Assembly: GCA_947260035.1 (NCBI GenBank)
Contig: CAMYOO010000001.1
Coordinates: 1-40,579 of the forward strand
Direction of reading: 5' to 3'
Origin: an uncultured delta proteobacterium
GTDB lineage: Bacteria; Myxococcota_A; UBA9160; JAFDET01
DNA length: 40,579 bases
Shown here one piece after another: positions 24,093-31,535 of this stretch (the first letter of the stretch is position 1; every line of letters begins with the position of its first letter). Under the pieces are notes generated by a model. The model was given only the letters and a program-made list of their open reading frames with translations. It was not told where the DNA came from and did no database searches. Position numbers and translations under genes: made by a program.

Positions 24093-25408
24093 TCCGGCTT
24101 GTAGGCGTCCGGGTCGTCGTCGGCTTCGGCGCCCGGCGCGTCGGCATCGTCCAGGGCGAAGAGCACCCGCGCCGCCTCCAGGTAGGCGAGACCCTCTTCC
24201 TCTTCGCCACCCGCGCGCAGCCGCGATACCGGGGCGTGCAGCAGCTTGTTCACGATCGCGCGGGTCAGCGCCTCGACCCCGTCTCGCTGCTCGTCGTTCA
24301 GCTCCAGCTTGCGCCCGGCGCGCTCCAGCTCGGCTCGACGCACGGCCTCGGCCCGCGCGCGCAGGTGCTTGATGGTGGGCACCGCGTGCAGCGCGGCCAT
24401 CCAGCCGTCGAAGCGCTGCTGCTCGTCGCGAACGATGGCCTCGGCCAGGTCTACCTCGCGGCGGCGCTGCTCCGCGTTGGTGGCCGCGACGGCGTCGAGA
24501 TCGTCCAGGTCGTACAGATAGACGCCCTGCACCTCGTTCACGGCGGGCTCTGCGTTGCGTGGCACGCCGATGTCGATCACGAACATGGGCCGCTGGCCGC
24601 GCCCGTGCATGGACGCACTGACCAGCTCCTCACTGAGCAGCGGCGTCGAGCCGCCCACCGAGAGCAGCACCACATCCGCGCCGTGCAGCAGCTCGGGAAG
24701 CCGATCCAGGCCGTGAGCGCGTGCGCCGAAGCGCTCGGCCAGCTCGGCGCCGCGTTCGGGCGTGCGGTTGGCCACATCGAGATCGTGCAGGCCCTGGGCG
24801 CGCAGCGCCTCCACCGCGATGGCGCCCATGTCACCCGCCCCGATCAACAGGCCGCGTTTGTCTTCCAGCGATTCGAAGATCTGTCGGGCCAGGTCCACGG
24901 CGACGCGTGCCACGGAAACCGGCCGCTCGGCGATGCGGGTCTCACTGCGCACCCGCTTGGCGGTAGCCAGGGAGCGGTCGAGCAGTCTCCCCAGCACCAC
25001 CCGCGTGGCGCCGCAGGCCGCCGCCGTGCGATACGCGTCCTTCACCTGCCCCAGGATCTGCGGCTCACCCACCACCATGGAGTCCAGCGACGCAGCCACG
25101 CGGAACAGGTGCCTCATGGCCGCGGAGTCGGTGTGCTCGTAGAGGACGTCCTCCAGCTCGATCGCAGGGGCGCGCCCGGCCGCCAGCTCGCGGGTGAAGA
25201 ACGAGCGCACGCGATGACGCGCCGCTTCCAGCTGATGCGTGACCACCAGCATCTCGGTGCGGTTGCAGGTGGAGAGGAGGAAGGCCTCCTCGACCTCATC
25301 GCCGGCCACCAGCTTGCCCAGCAGGGGCTCCGGGTCCTCCACGGCGAAGCGCTCGCGCAGGTCCACCGGCGCGGTGTGGTGCGAGAGGCCGACCAGCAGC
25401 AGCCTCAC
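24089..25408 (-). CDS. hemA: Glutamyl-tRNA reductase
   Basis: HemA reduces glutamyl-tRNA to glutamate-1-semialdehyde with NADPH, the first committed step of the C5 pathway. The 439-residue protein has the nucleophile Cys48 in FLLSTCNRTEMLVV, the segment VGEPQILGQVKDAYRTA, the nucleotide fold LLIGAGDMGAIAVEAL and a long C-terminal dimerisation helix. The acidic tail (DDADAPGAEADDDPDAY) is unusual for the family. The GTG at 25408 overlaps the hemX stop in GTGA and gives the normal start MRLLLVGLSHHTAPVDLRE; a longer frame upstream is inside hemX. Confidence 0.95.
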   Translation of the reverse strand: MRLLLVGLSHHTAPVDLRERFAVEDPEPLLGKLVAGDEVEEAFLLSTCNRTEMLVVTHQLEAARHRVRSFFTRELAAGRAPAIELEDVLYEHTDSAAMRHLFRVAASLDSMVVGEPQILGQVKDAYRTAAACGATRVVLGRLLDRSLATAKRVRSETRIAERPVSVARVAVDLARQIFESLEDKRGLLIGAGDMGAIAVEALRAQGLHDLDVANRTPERGAELAERFGARAHGLDRLPELLHGADVVLLSVGGSTPLLSEELVSASMHGRGQRPMFVIDIGVPRNAEPAVNEVQGVYLYDLDDLDAVAATNAEQRRREVDLAEAIVRDEQQRFDGWMAALHAVPTIKHLRARAEAVRRAELERAGRKLELNDEQRDGVEALTRAIVNKLLHAPVSRLRAGGEEEEGLAYLEAARVLFALDDADAPGAEADDDPDAYKPE

Positions 25409-26190
25409 GCCAGGATCCCCACACCCACCACGGCGAAGAGCAGGAACGCGAAGCCCGCCACGGCGCTGGCCGCGGCGTCGCGAGCGCCCTGCTGCGCCGC
25501 GAAGCGCGCCGCCACCAGGGCGGCGTAGATCAGCCAGGCGATCCCGTTCCAGGCCTCGTGGGCCGAGCCGGTGAACCAGGCGCCGCGGGCGCCCTGCACC
25601 CACATCATCCCAGTCAGGACGCCCAGGGTGAGCAGCGGGAAGCCGACCGCCAGGGCCGCGGCGTTGATCCGGTCCAGCGTCTCCAGCGACGGCAACGCCC
25701 GTGGGCCCGCGTGGATCAGCTTGCGCTTGAGGCGCCGGTTCTCGACCAGGTAGAAGCCCCCGGCCGCGGCGGCCACCGCCAGCAGGGCCAGGCCGCTGCC
25801 GGCCAACAGCACGTGTGCGTGGGGCCAGGCCCCGGCCATCACGTCCACGTCCGGGTCGGGCGCGTGGAGCGCGGCGAAGAAGGCCGCCAGGAAGGCCAGC
25901 GGGCCCAGCAGCACCGTCAGCCCGGCCAGCCGCCCACGCCGGGCGAAGACTCCGAAGGCGATCACGCCCATCAGGGCCATGAAGGACACGGCCTGGGGCA
26001 GGTCCGTCAGGCGGGGAACCGGTTCCACGCCGTGCAGGGCGATGAAGGAGGCCGCATGGGCCAGGGCGGCGGTCCCCAGCAGGGCCAGGGCCACGCGCCC
26101 GGTGCGCACCCCGGCAATGGACAGGGACACGGCGCCGGCGAGGCCGGAGGCCAGGTAGAGCGCCGCGGCGAGCTGGAGCAGGAGAGTCAC
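25405..26190 (-). CDS. hemX: HemX/CcsA-like membrane protein
   Basis: A 261-residue protein with about eight membrane spans, in the place and with the look of HemX, the CcsA/ResC-type protein encoded beside hemA. Histidines lie in ASFIALHGVEPV, AWPHAHVLLAGSGLALLA and TGSAHEAWNGIAWLIYAALV, all typical of the cytochrome-c-assembly superfamily. The tryptophan-rich haem-handling loop of true CcsA is absent, so haem-supply regulation as in Bacillus HemX fits better than cytochrome assembly. The GTG at 26190 lacks a ribosome site but has TACCCT eight bases upstream. Confidence 0.83.
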   Translation of the reverse strand: MTLLLQLAAALYLASGLAGAVSLSIAGVRTGRVALALLGTAALAHAASFIALHGVEPVPRLTDLPQAVSFMALMGVIAFGVFARRGRLAGLTVLLGPLAFLAAFFAALHAPDPDVDVMAGAWPHAHVLLAGSGLALLAVAAAAGGFYLVENRRLKRKLIHAGPRALPSLETLDRINAAALAVGFPLLTLGVLTGMMWVQGARGAWFTGSAHEAWNGIAWLIYAALVAARFAAQQGARDAAASAVAGFAFLLFAVVGVGILA

Positions 26191-26204
26191 GGCGGCACAG
26201 GGTA
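26191..26204 (-). promoter_or_regulatory. Candidate -10 upstream of hemX
   Basis: On the minus strand TACCCT (26199-26204) precedes the hemX GTG by eight bases. It could give the hem genes a promoter of their own inside the longer run, with a leaderless or nearly leaderless mRNA. No -35 is visible. Confidence 0.3.
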
Positions 26205-26236
26205 GCGCCCAGCCCCCCTCCGGGGCCCACCGGGGC

Positions 26237-26776
26237 TCAGCGCCGCCGGAGCCGGTCCATCTGGGCCTGGATCCGGGCGGCGTCGTTGACGCTCTCGAAG
26301 ACCCGGTAGGCCTGCTCGCCGAAGAGGACGAAGCGGATCTCCTCGATCGGCGTCTCCCCGTCCATATGGCGCCGCGCCTCGTCCAGCAGGATCTCGGCGC
26401 TGCGGCGGATCGGAACCCCCGCCACACCCGCACCGATGGCAGGCACCGCCAGTGTCCGGCAGCCCTGCTCGGCCGCCAGCTCCAGGCTGCGCCGCAGGGA
26501 GGTGCGCACGCTGATCTCGTTGGCCTGGCCCCCCGGCGGCATGCTGGCGGCGTGAATCACGAAGCGGGCATCCAGGTCACCGGCGCCGGTCAGCGCGGCG
26601 TCACCCACGGCGATGGCGCCGCGAGCGTCGCACTCGGCCTGGATCTGCGGGCCGCCCTTCGCACGAATCGCGCCGGCCACGCCGGCCCCCAGAACCAACG
26701 CACTGTTCGCAGCGTTGACGATGGCGTCCACCGCCTCGGCGGTGATGTCTCCCTCCTTGAGAACGATCCGACCCAC
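26237..26776 (-). CDS. Macro domain protein, ADP-ribose-binding
   Basis: A 179-residue single macro domain. The ADP-ribose loop is visible as VDAIVNAANSALVLGAGVAG, followed by GGPQIQAECDARGAIAVGDA and AVPAIGAGVAGVPIRRSA. Relatives such as YmdB/MacroD remove ADP-ribose from proteins or deacetylate O-acetyl-ADP-ribose; which substrate is used here is unknown. The GTG at 26776 shares one base with the TAG of the previous gene (TAGTG). It stands between the gmhA pair and hemX with no obvious metabolic link to either. Confidence 0.9.
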   Translation of the reverse strand: MGRIVLKEGDITAEAVDAIVNAANSALVLGAGVAGAIRAKGGPQIQAECDARGAIAVGDAALTGAGDLDARFVIHAASMPPGGQANEISVRTSLRRSLELAAEQGCRTLAVPAIGAGVAGVPIRRSAEILLDEARRHMDGETPIEEIRFVLFGEQAYRVFESVNDAARIQAQMDRLRRR

Positions 26777-27732
26777 TAGGAAGGATTCTCCACCGCTTCG
26801 ATCACGCCGGCCGCGATCAGGGGCACGAGGATCTCGTGATGGCCCACGATCGAGTAGCCGCGCCCGCCCTTGCGGGTGGGCCGCTCCACCACGTTGACCG
26901 TCGGTCGGTACTGGCGCAGGAAGTCCAGGTTCACCGTGGTGAAGCGCTCGACCTTGTGCCCCAGGTTTCGCGCCAGGGCCAGGGCCTTGAGGAACACTTC
27001 GGGCAGGATCACCGCGGAGCCCACGTTGAAGATCACACCATCCTGAAGGGTGGCGACCACCCCGGTCAGGCGTTCGAAGTCCCGGTGGCTGGTGGCGCCC
27101 AGGGCGGCGCCGTCGGCGCCCGGATGCATGTGGTGGATGTCGGTCCCGATGGCCGCGTGGACCGTCACCGGAACGTCCAGGCGCGCTGCGGTGGCCAACA
27201 CCGAGCGCTCCTTGTGCCGGTAGGGCCCATCCACGATGGCGCGGCCGATGGCCTCGCCCATGCCCAGCCCATCCGCGTGGCCCGCGCCGATGGCGTTGTT
27301 GAGCGCTTCACCGGTCTCCCGCGCCATGCCGAAGCTGCCGTCGTCGAGCGCCGGCGCCACGTCCTCGCTGGTGCGCCCCATCATGGCCAACTCCAGGTCG
27401 TGGACGCAGCCGGCGCCGTTCATCATCAGCGCGGTGACGATGCCCCGCTCCAGCAGATCCACCACCACCGGCGCCAGCCCCACCTTGATCAGGTGCGCAC
27501 CGAAGCCGAAGAGCACGGTCTTGCGCCGCTTGTGCGCACGGGCCGTGGCCTGGATCACCAGGCGCAGGTCGCGAGCGGCCAGGATATCGGGCAACCCGTC
27601 CAGGAACGACGCGAAGCTCCGGCCGGACTCGTACGGCGTGGCCTCGTCGGCTCGCTTGACCTTGCTGAAGCGGCGACGCGCAGGAACCGTGCGGACCTTG
27701 CTGCGGTCGATCTTCGGAGGCTTCTTGCTCAC
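26776..27732 (-). CDS. Uncharacterised conserved-looking protein coupled to gmhA
   Basis: A 318-residue cytoplasmic protein whose family I cannot name. After a basic tail (SKKPPKIDRSKVRTVPARRR) it has a strand and Gly-rich turn (TVLFGFGAHLIKVGLAPVVV), a MMNGAGCVHDLELAMMGRTS segment, the run DDGSFGMARETGEALNNAI, VTVHAAIGTDIHHMHPGADG with several His, and LQDGVIFNVGSAVILPEVFL. These resemble a Rossmann-type enzyme; a distant look of deoxyhypusine-synthase-like folds crossed my mind, but I do not claim it. The GTG at 27732 overlaps the gmhA TGA in GTGA, implying coupled synthesis and perhaps a role in heptose or envelope sugar metabolism. Low-complexity is absent and the gene looks fully functional. 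Confidence 0.8.
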   Translation of the reverse strand: MSKKPPKIDRSKVRTVPARRRFSKVKRADEATPYESGRSFASFLDGLPDILAARDLRLVIQATARAHKRRKTVLFGFGAHLIKVGLAPVVVDLLERGIVTALMMNGAGCVHDLELAMMGRTSEDVAPALDDGSFGMARETGEALNNAIGAGHADGLGMGEAIGRAIVDGPYRHKERSVLATAARLDVPVTVHAAIGTDIHHMHPGADGAALGATSHRDFERLTGVVATLQDGVIFNVGSAVILPEVFLKALALARNLGHKVERFTTVNLDFLRQYRPTVNVVERPTRKGGRGYSIVGHHEILVPLIAAGVIEAVENPS

Positions 27733-28334
27733 GAAGCCGTCTCGGGATGGAGCGCGTCGTCCACCACGTCGCACAGGGCGTGCAGAGCGGTGATGTGCGC
27801 CTCCTGGATCCGGTCGGTGCGGTCCGAGGGAACCACCAGGGCCACATCGACCCGACTCGCCAGCTTGCCGCCGTCCTTGCCGGCCAGCCCCAGCGTGTGC
27901 ATTCCACGCGCCCGGGCCTCGTCCAGCGCCGCCAGCACGTTGGGCGAGTTGCCGGACGTAGAGATGGCGATGGCCACGTCGCCTTCGCGGCCGTGGGCCT
28001 GCACCAGGCGCGCGAAGACCTGCTCGAAGCCGTAGTCGTTCCCGATCGCCGTGAGATTGGAGGTATTCGCGGTGAGGGCGATCGCGGGCATCCCCGGCCG
28101 CTCGCGTCGGAAGCGGCCTTCCCACTCCGCGGCAATGTGCTGCGCGTCGGCGGCCGAGCCGCCGTTGCCGAAGAGCAGGACCTTGCCGCCCTGCGAGAAG
28201 CAGTCGATGAGGATCCGGGCAGCACGCTCCATGGCCTGGACGTGTCCGGCGGCGAACTCCTGCTTCACGCGGGCACTTTCGTTGAAAGATGCGCACAGGG
28301 CGCGTGCCAGCGGGGTCTGTTTCGGCTCCGACAT
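27729..28334 (-). CDS. gmhA: Phosphoheptose isomerase (sedoheptulose 7-phosphate isomerase)
   Basis: GmhA converts sedoheptulose 7-phosphate to D-glycero-manno-heptose 7-phosphate for the lipopolysaccharide inner core. The 201-residue SIS-domain protein has VLLFGNGGSAADAQHIAAEW, IAISTSGNSPNVLAALDEAR, LTANTSNLTAIGNDYGFEQV and RIQEAHITALHALCDVVDDA, all GmhA signatures; Glu and His in the last two carry out catalysis. The ATG at 28334 is preceded by no ribosome site but by TACGGT seven bases upstream. It heads a run reaching to the hem genes. Confidence 0.93.
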   Translation of the reverse strand: MSEPKQTPLARALCASFNESARVKQEFAAGHVQAMERAARILIDCFSQGGKVLLFGNGGSAADAQHIAAEWEGRFRRERPGMPAIALTANTSNLTAIGNDYGFEQVFARLVQAHGREGDVAIAISTSGNSPNVLAALDEARARGMHTLGLAGKDGGKLASRVDVALVVPSDRTDRIQEAHITALHALCDVVDDALHPETAS

Positions 28335-28347
28335 CGCGAAAACCGTA
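28335..28347 (-). promoter_or_regulatory. Candidate -10 of a leaderless gmhA transcript
   Basis: On the minus strand TACGGT (28342-28347) stands seven bases before the gmhA ATG, and no ribosome-binding site is visible. TTTCCC with a 17-bp spacer is a weak -35 possibility. The divergent gene at 28422 shows the same arrangement. Confidence 0.4.
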
Positions 28348-28409
28348 GGCGAGGCGCGTCGGTGGGGAAAGAGGTGCGCTCGGGCGTCGGGAGCAGAGGC
28401 CGCGGCTGC

Positions 28410-28421
28410 TATGATCGCGCG
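28410..28421 (+). promoter_or_regulatory. Candidate -10 of a leaderless transcript
   Basis: TATGAT (28410-28415), one base from the -10 consensus, is followed by six bases and the ATG at 28422. There is no room for a ribosome site between a normal start point and the ATG. Confidence 0.5.
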
Positions 28422-28853
28422 ATGGGATCCTCGCTGCGGTGGGTCGCCGCTCTCGCGCTGGTCGCGCTGGCCTGCGACGGGGGCACTTGGGCCTCGGTCA
28501 ACGACGTGGCCAGCTTCCGGGAGGTTCCAGCGCACGAGGGACTGCGGCTGGCAGCCGGTCCCGGCGCCCATCTGCTCCAGGTAGGCGCGTCGTGGAGCGG
28601 CCCGGTGTCCGGCGCGCAGATGGTCGAGCCGGACGGCCCCTGGCCGGACGCGGCGGCAGAGGCCGGCCCCGTGGTGATCCTGGCCAAGGACCCCAAGGCG
28701 GGGTACCGACTCGCGGCACGCATGGCGCGCTCCGGCATCCAAGGGGTCGTTGTCGTTTCCGACGGCCTCGACGCCTGGCGGGCGCAGCAGGAATCGCAGC
28801 CCGAAGAGGCGGACGAGATCGCGTCTTCAGGACACAACACGACGAGGGAGTGA
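28422..28853 (+). CDS. Exported rhodanese-like protein without catalytic Cys
   Basis: A 143-residue protein with a signal sequence (SSLRWVAALALVALAC) ending in Cys18, possibly a lipobox although Ala at -3 is not ideal. The C-terminal half looks like the end of a rhodanese domain (GPVVILAKDPKAGYRLAARM, ARSGIQGVVVVSDGLDAWRA). At the place of the catalytic Cys loop it reads AKDPKAGYRL, so sulfur transfer is not expected. The only cysteine in the protein is the lipobox one. Its stop is ten bases before trxA, suggesting a thiol-related or structural partner. The tail (EEADEIASSGHNTTRE) is polar. Confidence 0.68.
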   Translation: MGSSLRWVAALALVALACDGGTWASVNDVASFREVPAHEGLRLAAGPGAHLLQVGASWSGPVSGAQMVEPDGPWPDAAAEAGPVVILAKDPKAGYRLAARMARSGIQGVVVVSDGLDAWRAQQESQPEEADEIASSGHNTTRE

Positions 28854-28862
28854 GCCGAGATC

Positions 28863-29189
28863 ATGGCAGAAGTGCACGACGTCACCGATCAGAACTTCGA
28901 AGCCGAGGTGCTTCAATCCGACAAGCCGACCGTGGTCGACTTCTGGGCGGAGTGGTGCGCTCCGTGCCGCCAGATTGCTCCGATCGTCAAGGAGCTGGCA
29001 AACCAGTACGGCGACCAGGTGAACATCGTCAAGGTGGACGTGGACTCCAACCCGGCCATCGCAGGCCGCTACGGAGTGCGCTCGATCCCGACGGTGCTCG
29101 GCATCTCCGGCGGCCAGGTCGTAGACCAGCTCGTCGGCGCCCGCCCCAAGGCCGACTTCGAAGCGATGGTCAAGAAGCTGATGGCCTGA
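28863..29189 (+). CDS. trxA: Thioredoxin
   Basis: A 108-residue thioredoxin, a cytoplasmic protein-disulfide reductant. The active site is Cys32-Ala-Pro-Cys35 in VDFWAEWCAPCRQIAP; the usual form is CGPC, and CAPC variants occur in other bacteria. The cis-Pro loop RYGVRSIPTVLGISGGQVV follows. It has no signal peptide, unlike its upstream partner. GAGG-rich sequence lies upstream of the ATG. It is followed by hairpins and then the large palindrome. Confidence 0.95.
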   Translation: MAEVHDVTDQNFEAEVLQSDKPTVVDFWAEWCAPCRQIAPIVKELANQYGDQVNIVKVDVDSNPAIAGRYGVRSIPTVLGISGGQVVDQLVGARPKADFEAMVKKLMA

Positions 29190-29196
29190 GGCCGGA

Positions 29197-29219
29197 GCTG
29201 CGCACGCAGCCCCGGGGCT
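29197..29219 (+). terminator. Hairpins after trxA
   Basis: GCTGCG (29197-29202) and CGCAGC (29205-29210) form a tight hairpin. It overlaps the perfect 12-bp palindrome AGCCCCGGGGCT (29208-29219). Only a weak run of T follows (CTATTCTT). A terminator for trxA is plausible; the large palindrome next to it might do the same. Confidence 0.45.
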
Positions 29220-29226
29220 CGCGGCT

Positions 29227-29701
29227 ATTCTTGGCCGGCCGAGGCCCTTCGCTCGCCTGCGGCTCACTGCGCGCCCTCACCCAGCTCCGGAGCTCGCGCA
29301 CACTCGAATGCTTCGGGCTTGCGGGCCATAGACTCGGGCAACGCAACGGTTCGAGGTGGGGCTACGGCCAGCCTTGGCCGGCCGAGGCCACGAGCTACGG
29401 AGCCGGGGCGGTGGGTGGGGGCCCCGTGCTCAAACAGTCCTCGCCGGATGCCGCTTCGCGATGTGTTCGGATTGCGGCGGCCGGCTGCGGAACTGCGCGC
29501 GGGACCCCCACCCACCGCCCCGACTCCTTGCGTGCATCTCCTGAACACGAGGCACGCCAGGTCGCAGCCCCACCTCGAACCGTTGCGGTGCGCGAGCCTA
29601 TGGCCCGCAAGCCCGAGGCGAATGACTCCGCATGGGCTCCGGGTCTGACGAGGGCGCGCAGTGAGCCGAAGGCGAGCGAAGGGCCTCGGCCGGCTAAGAA
29701 T
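29227..29701. repeat. 475-bp imperfect palindrome filling the trxA-HAD intergenic region
   Basis: The whole stretch between trxA and the HAD gene reads nearly the same on both strands about a centre at 29464. Outer arms 29227-29278 and 29650-29701 match at 50 of 52 positions; middle blocks 29311-29363 and 29566-29618 at 49 of 53; inner blocks 29399-29426 and 29500-29527 at 26 of 28. The segments between are more diverged, and about 73 bases (29427-29499) are left as the loop. The left arm also holds CTTGGCCGGCCGAGG twice (29230-29244, 29373-29387). The right end includes the last eight bases of the HAD gene. The arms contain the 25-bp repeat also found at 30-103. No transposase, clear target duplication or convincing gene is inside. 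Confidence 0.85.
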
Positions 29702-30392
29702 TGGGCGGGTCGAAGAAGCGGACAGGCCAGCGCCTGCTGACAGCCGTGCGATACAAGAACGGGTCGGGATTGGTGACCACCGGGTGGCCCACCAGCTCGA
29801 GCAGCGGCATGTCGGTAATCGAGTCGGTGTAGAACCAGGACTTGGCCAGATCGATGCCCTGATCTTCGATGAACTGCTGGAGCCAGTAGATCTTGCCTTC
29901 CTCGAAGCAGATCGGCTCGATCACCCGGCCGGTGAACTTGCCGTCCTCCACCTCCATGCGCGTGTACAGGAAGTGGCGAATGCCCATGTGCTCGGCCAGC
30001 GGGCGCACCACGAAGCGCGTGGCGCCGGACACGATGGCCACCACGTGGCCCTTTTCGTGATGATCGCGAACGATGTCGTACGCCTCGGGGTAGATCGTGG
30101 GCGCCACCGCGTCCTTGAACCAGCGGTTCGCCTCGCGGGTCGTCGCCAGCTCACTCTGGCCCTTGAACCCCGCCATCATGTCCTTGGTCCAGCGATCGAT
30201 GTCGAGGACGCCGGCCTTGTAGCGCAGGTAGGCGCCCAGCCCCTTGACCAGATCCCAGGTACCCAGCTCGCCCTTCTCGTACTGGTACTTCACGAACAGC
30301 GTGCCCGAGTTCTCCGACAGGATGGTCTTGTCCATGTCGAAGAAGGCGCCGATCCGGGGCCCGGCATCGGGATCGCGCTTGCGGGGAGCCAT
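29694..30392 (-). CDS. HAD superfamily IB hydrolase (SerB-like phosphatase)
   Basis: A 232-residue HAD phosphatase of the IB group. Motif I is Asp19-Met-Asp21-Lys-Thr in GAFFDMDKTILSENSGTLFV, motif II is VAIVSGATRFVVRPL, and the acidic motif near the end is FYTDSITDMPLLELVGHPVV. SerB-like members act on small phosphate esters; the substrate here is not known. It lies 36 bp after rodA, so it may be in the mre transcript, though TAGAAT six bases before its ATG suggests its own start. The stop codon lies within the outer arm of the large palindrome. Confidence 0.9.
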   Translation of the reverse strand: MAPRKRDPDAGPRIGAFFDMDKTILSENSGTLFVKYQYEKGELGTWDLVKGLGAYLRYKAGVLDIDRWTKDMMAGFKGQSELATTREANRWFKDAVAPTIYPEAYDIVRDHHEKGHVVAIVSGATRFVVRPLAEHMGIRHFLYTRMEVEDGKFTGRVIEPICFEEGKIYWLQQFIEDQGIDLAKSWFYTDSITDMPLLELVGHPVVTNPDPFLYRTAVSRRWPVRFFDPPNS

Positions 30393-30404
30393 GGGGGGAT
30401 TCTA
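30393..30404 (-). promoter_or_regulatory. Candidate -10 of a leaderless HAD-gene transcript
   Basis: On the minus strand TAGAAT (30399-30404) is separated from the ATG by six C residues. No ribosome-binding site is present in the 36 bp following rodA. Confidence 0.45.
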
Positions 30405-30428
30405 TCCGACCCGCCGGGACACACCCGC

Positions 30429-31535
30429 CTAGAACATGTACCGGCGCATAGAGATGTTGAGGAGCAGCCCGATCGAGAGCAGGGAGACCAGCAGCGCCGA
30501 CCCGCCGTAGGAAAAGAGCGGCAGCGGAACGCCGATGACCGGCGCCAGCCCCAGCACCATGGCCACGTTGATGGCGGCGGGCCAGAAGAGCGTGCCCACC
30601 AGCCCCACGGCCAGCAGCGCACCGAAGTGGTCGCGGCTGTTGCGCGCGATCCAGAGGCCCCAGAGCAGCATCGACAGGTACAGGCCCAGCACGACCATGC
30701 AGCCGAGCAGTCCCCACTCCTCGGCGAAGACCGAGAAGGCGAAGTCGGTGTGCTGGGTGGGCAGGAAGTGAAGCTGGGACTGGGTTCCCTCGAGCCAGCC
30801 CTTGCCGAAGAGCCCCCCCGAGCCCACCGCGATGCGCGACTGGATCGCCTGATAGCCCGACGCCAGCGGATCCCGGGCCGGATCGATGAAGTCCAGGATG
30901 CGGCTGCGCTGGTACTCCTTCAACACGAAGAGCCACAGACCCGCCAGGGAGACGAGTCCCGCCGCGGCGACGACGCCCCAGGCGCGAGCGCGGATGCGCA
31001 CGAAGGGCAGGTACGTACACGCCACCAGCAAGGTCAGGAGCGCCACGCCCATGTCGCGCTGCAGGACGATCAGGCCGACGGGAATCGCGGCGATCAGCCC
31101 GGGCACGGCCAGGTCGCGCATCTGGGTCATTCCGGTGCCGGCCTGGCGGTGGATGAAGCGGGCCAGGGCGATCACCAAGGCGATCTTCGCCAGCTCCGAG
31201 GGCTGGAACCGGAACGGCCCGTAGGAGATCCAGGCCTGGGCGCCGCGGATCACCGGCGCCACCGCCAAGGTGAGGACCAGCAGTGCGATCGCGGCCGCGT
31301 ACACGAGCAGGGCCAGGCGTTCCAGGTGACGGTAGTCGACGATCAGGACGCTGAGCATCAGGATGCTGCCGACGCCCAGCACCAGGAGCTGTCGACGCAT
31401 CTCCGAGGCCAGCCCGCCGTCCAGGCTGGTGGTGGCCGAGTGCAGATTGGCCAACCCCGCCGCCAGCAGCAGCGTCACCAGAGCCACCAGCACCCAGTCG
31501 AAGTTCTGGATCGAACGGCGGTCAATGAGCGGCAC
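30429..31535 (-). CDS. rodA: Rod-shape-determining peptidoglycan polymerase RodA
   Basis: RodA, the SEDS glycosyltransferase that works with PBP2 in lateral wall growth. The 368-residue protein has about ten spans; signatures are AWISYGPFRFQPSELAKIAL, LLVLQ-type Asp motif LIVLQRDMGVALLTLLVACT, GYQAIQSRIAVGSGGLFGKG, QHTDFAFSVFAEEWGLLGC and PLFSYGGSALLVSLLSIGLL. The GTG at 31535 overlaps the end of mrdA by 14 bases. The gene order mreB-mreC-mreD-mrdA-rodA is the widely conserved elongasome cluster. Confidence 0.95.
   Translation of the reverse strand: MPLIDRRSIQNFDWVLVALVTLLLAAGLANLHSATTSLDGGLASEMRRQLLVLGVGSILMLSVLIVDYRHLERLALLVYAAAIALLVLTLAVAPVIRGAQAWISYGPFRFQPSELAKIALVIALARFIHRQAGTGMTQMRDLAVPGLIAAIPVGLIVLQRDMGVALLTLLVACTYLPFVRIRARAWGVVAAAGLVSLAGLWLFVLKEYQRSRILDFIDPARDPLASGYQAIQSRIAVGSGGLFGKGWLEGTQSQLHFLPTQHTDFAFSVFAEEWGLLGCMVVLGLYLSMLLWGLWIARNSRDHFGALLAVGLVGTLFWPAAINVAMVLGLAPVIGVPLPLFSYGGSALLVSLLSIGLLLNISMRRYMF

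Noticed and set aside
26776-27732. Naming this product a deoxyhypusine synthase
   Set aside because: I see a vague resemblance in fold pattern, but no match to the catalytic lysine region or NAD-binding motifs that I can defend.
29264-29648. Open reading frames on both strands inside the large palindrome, with near-identical stretches in opposite frames
   Set aside because: The similarity follows from the inverted repeat itself, and the frames show no family motif, no ribosome site and unusual composition (Arg, Pro, Ala only).
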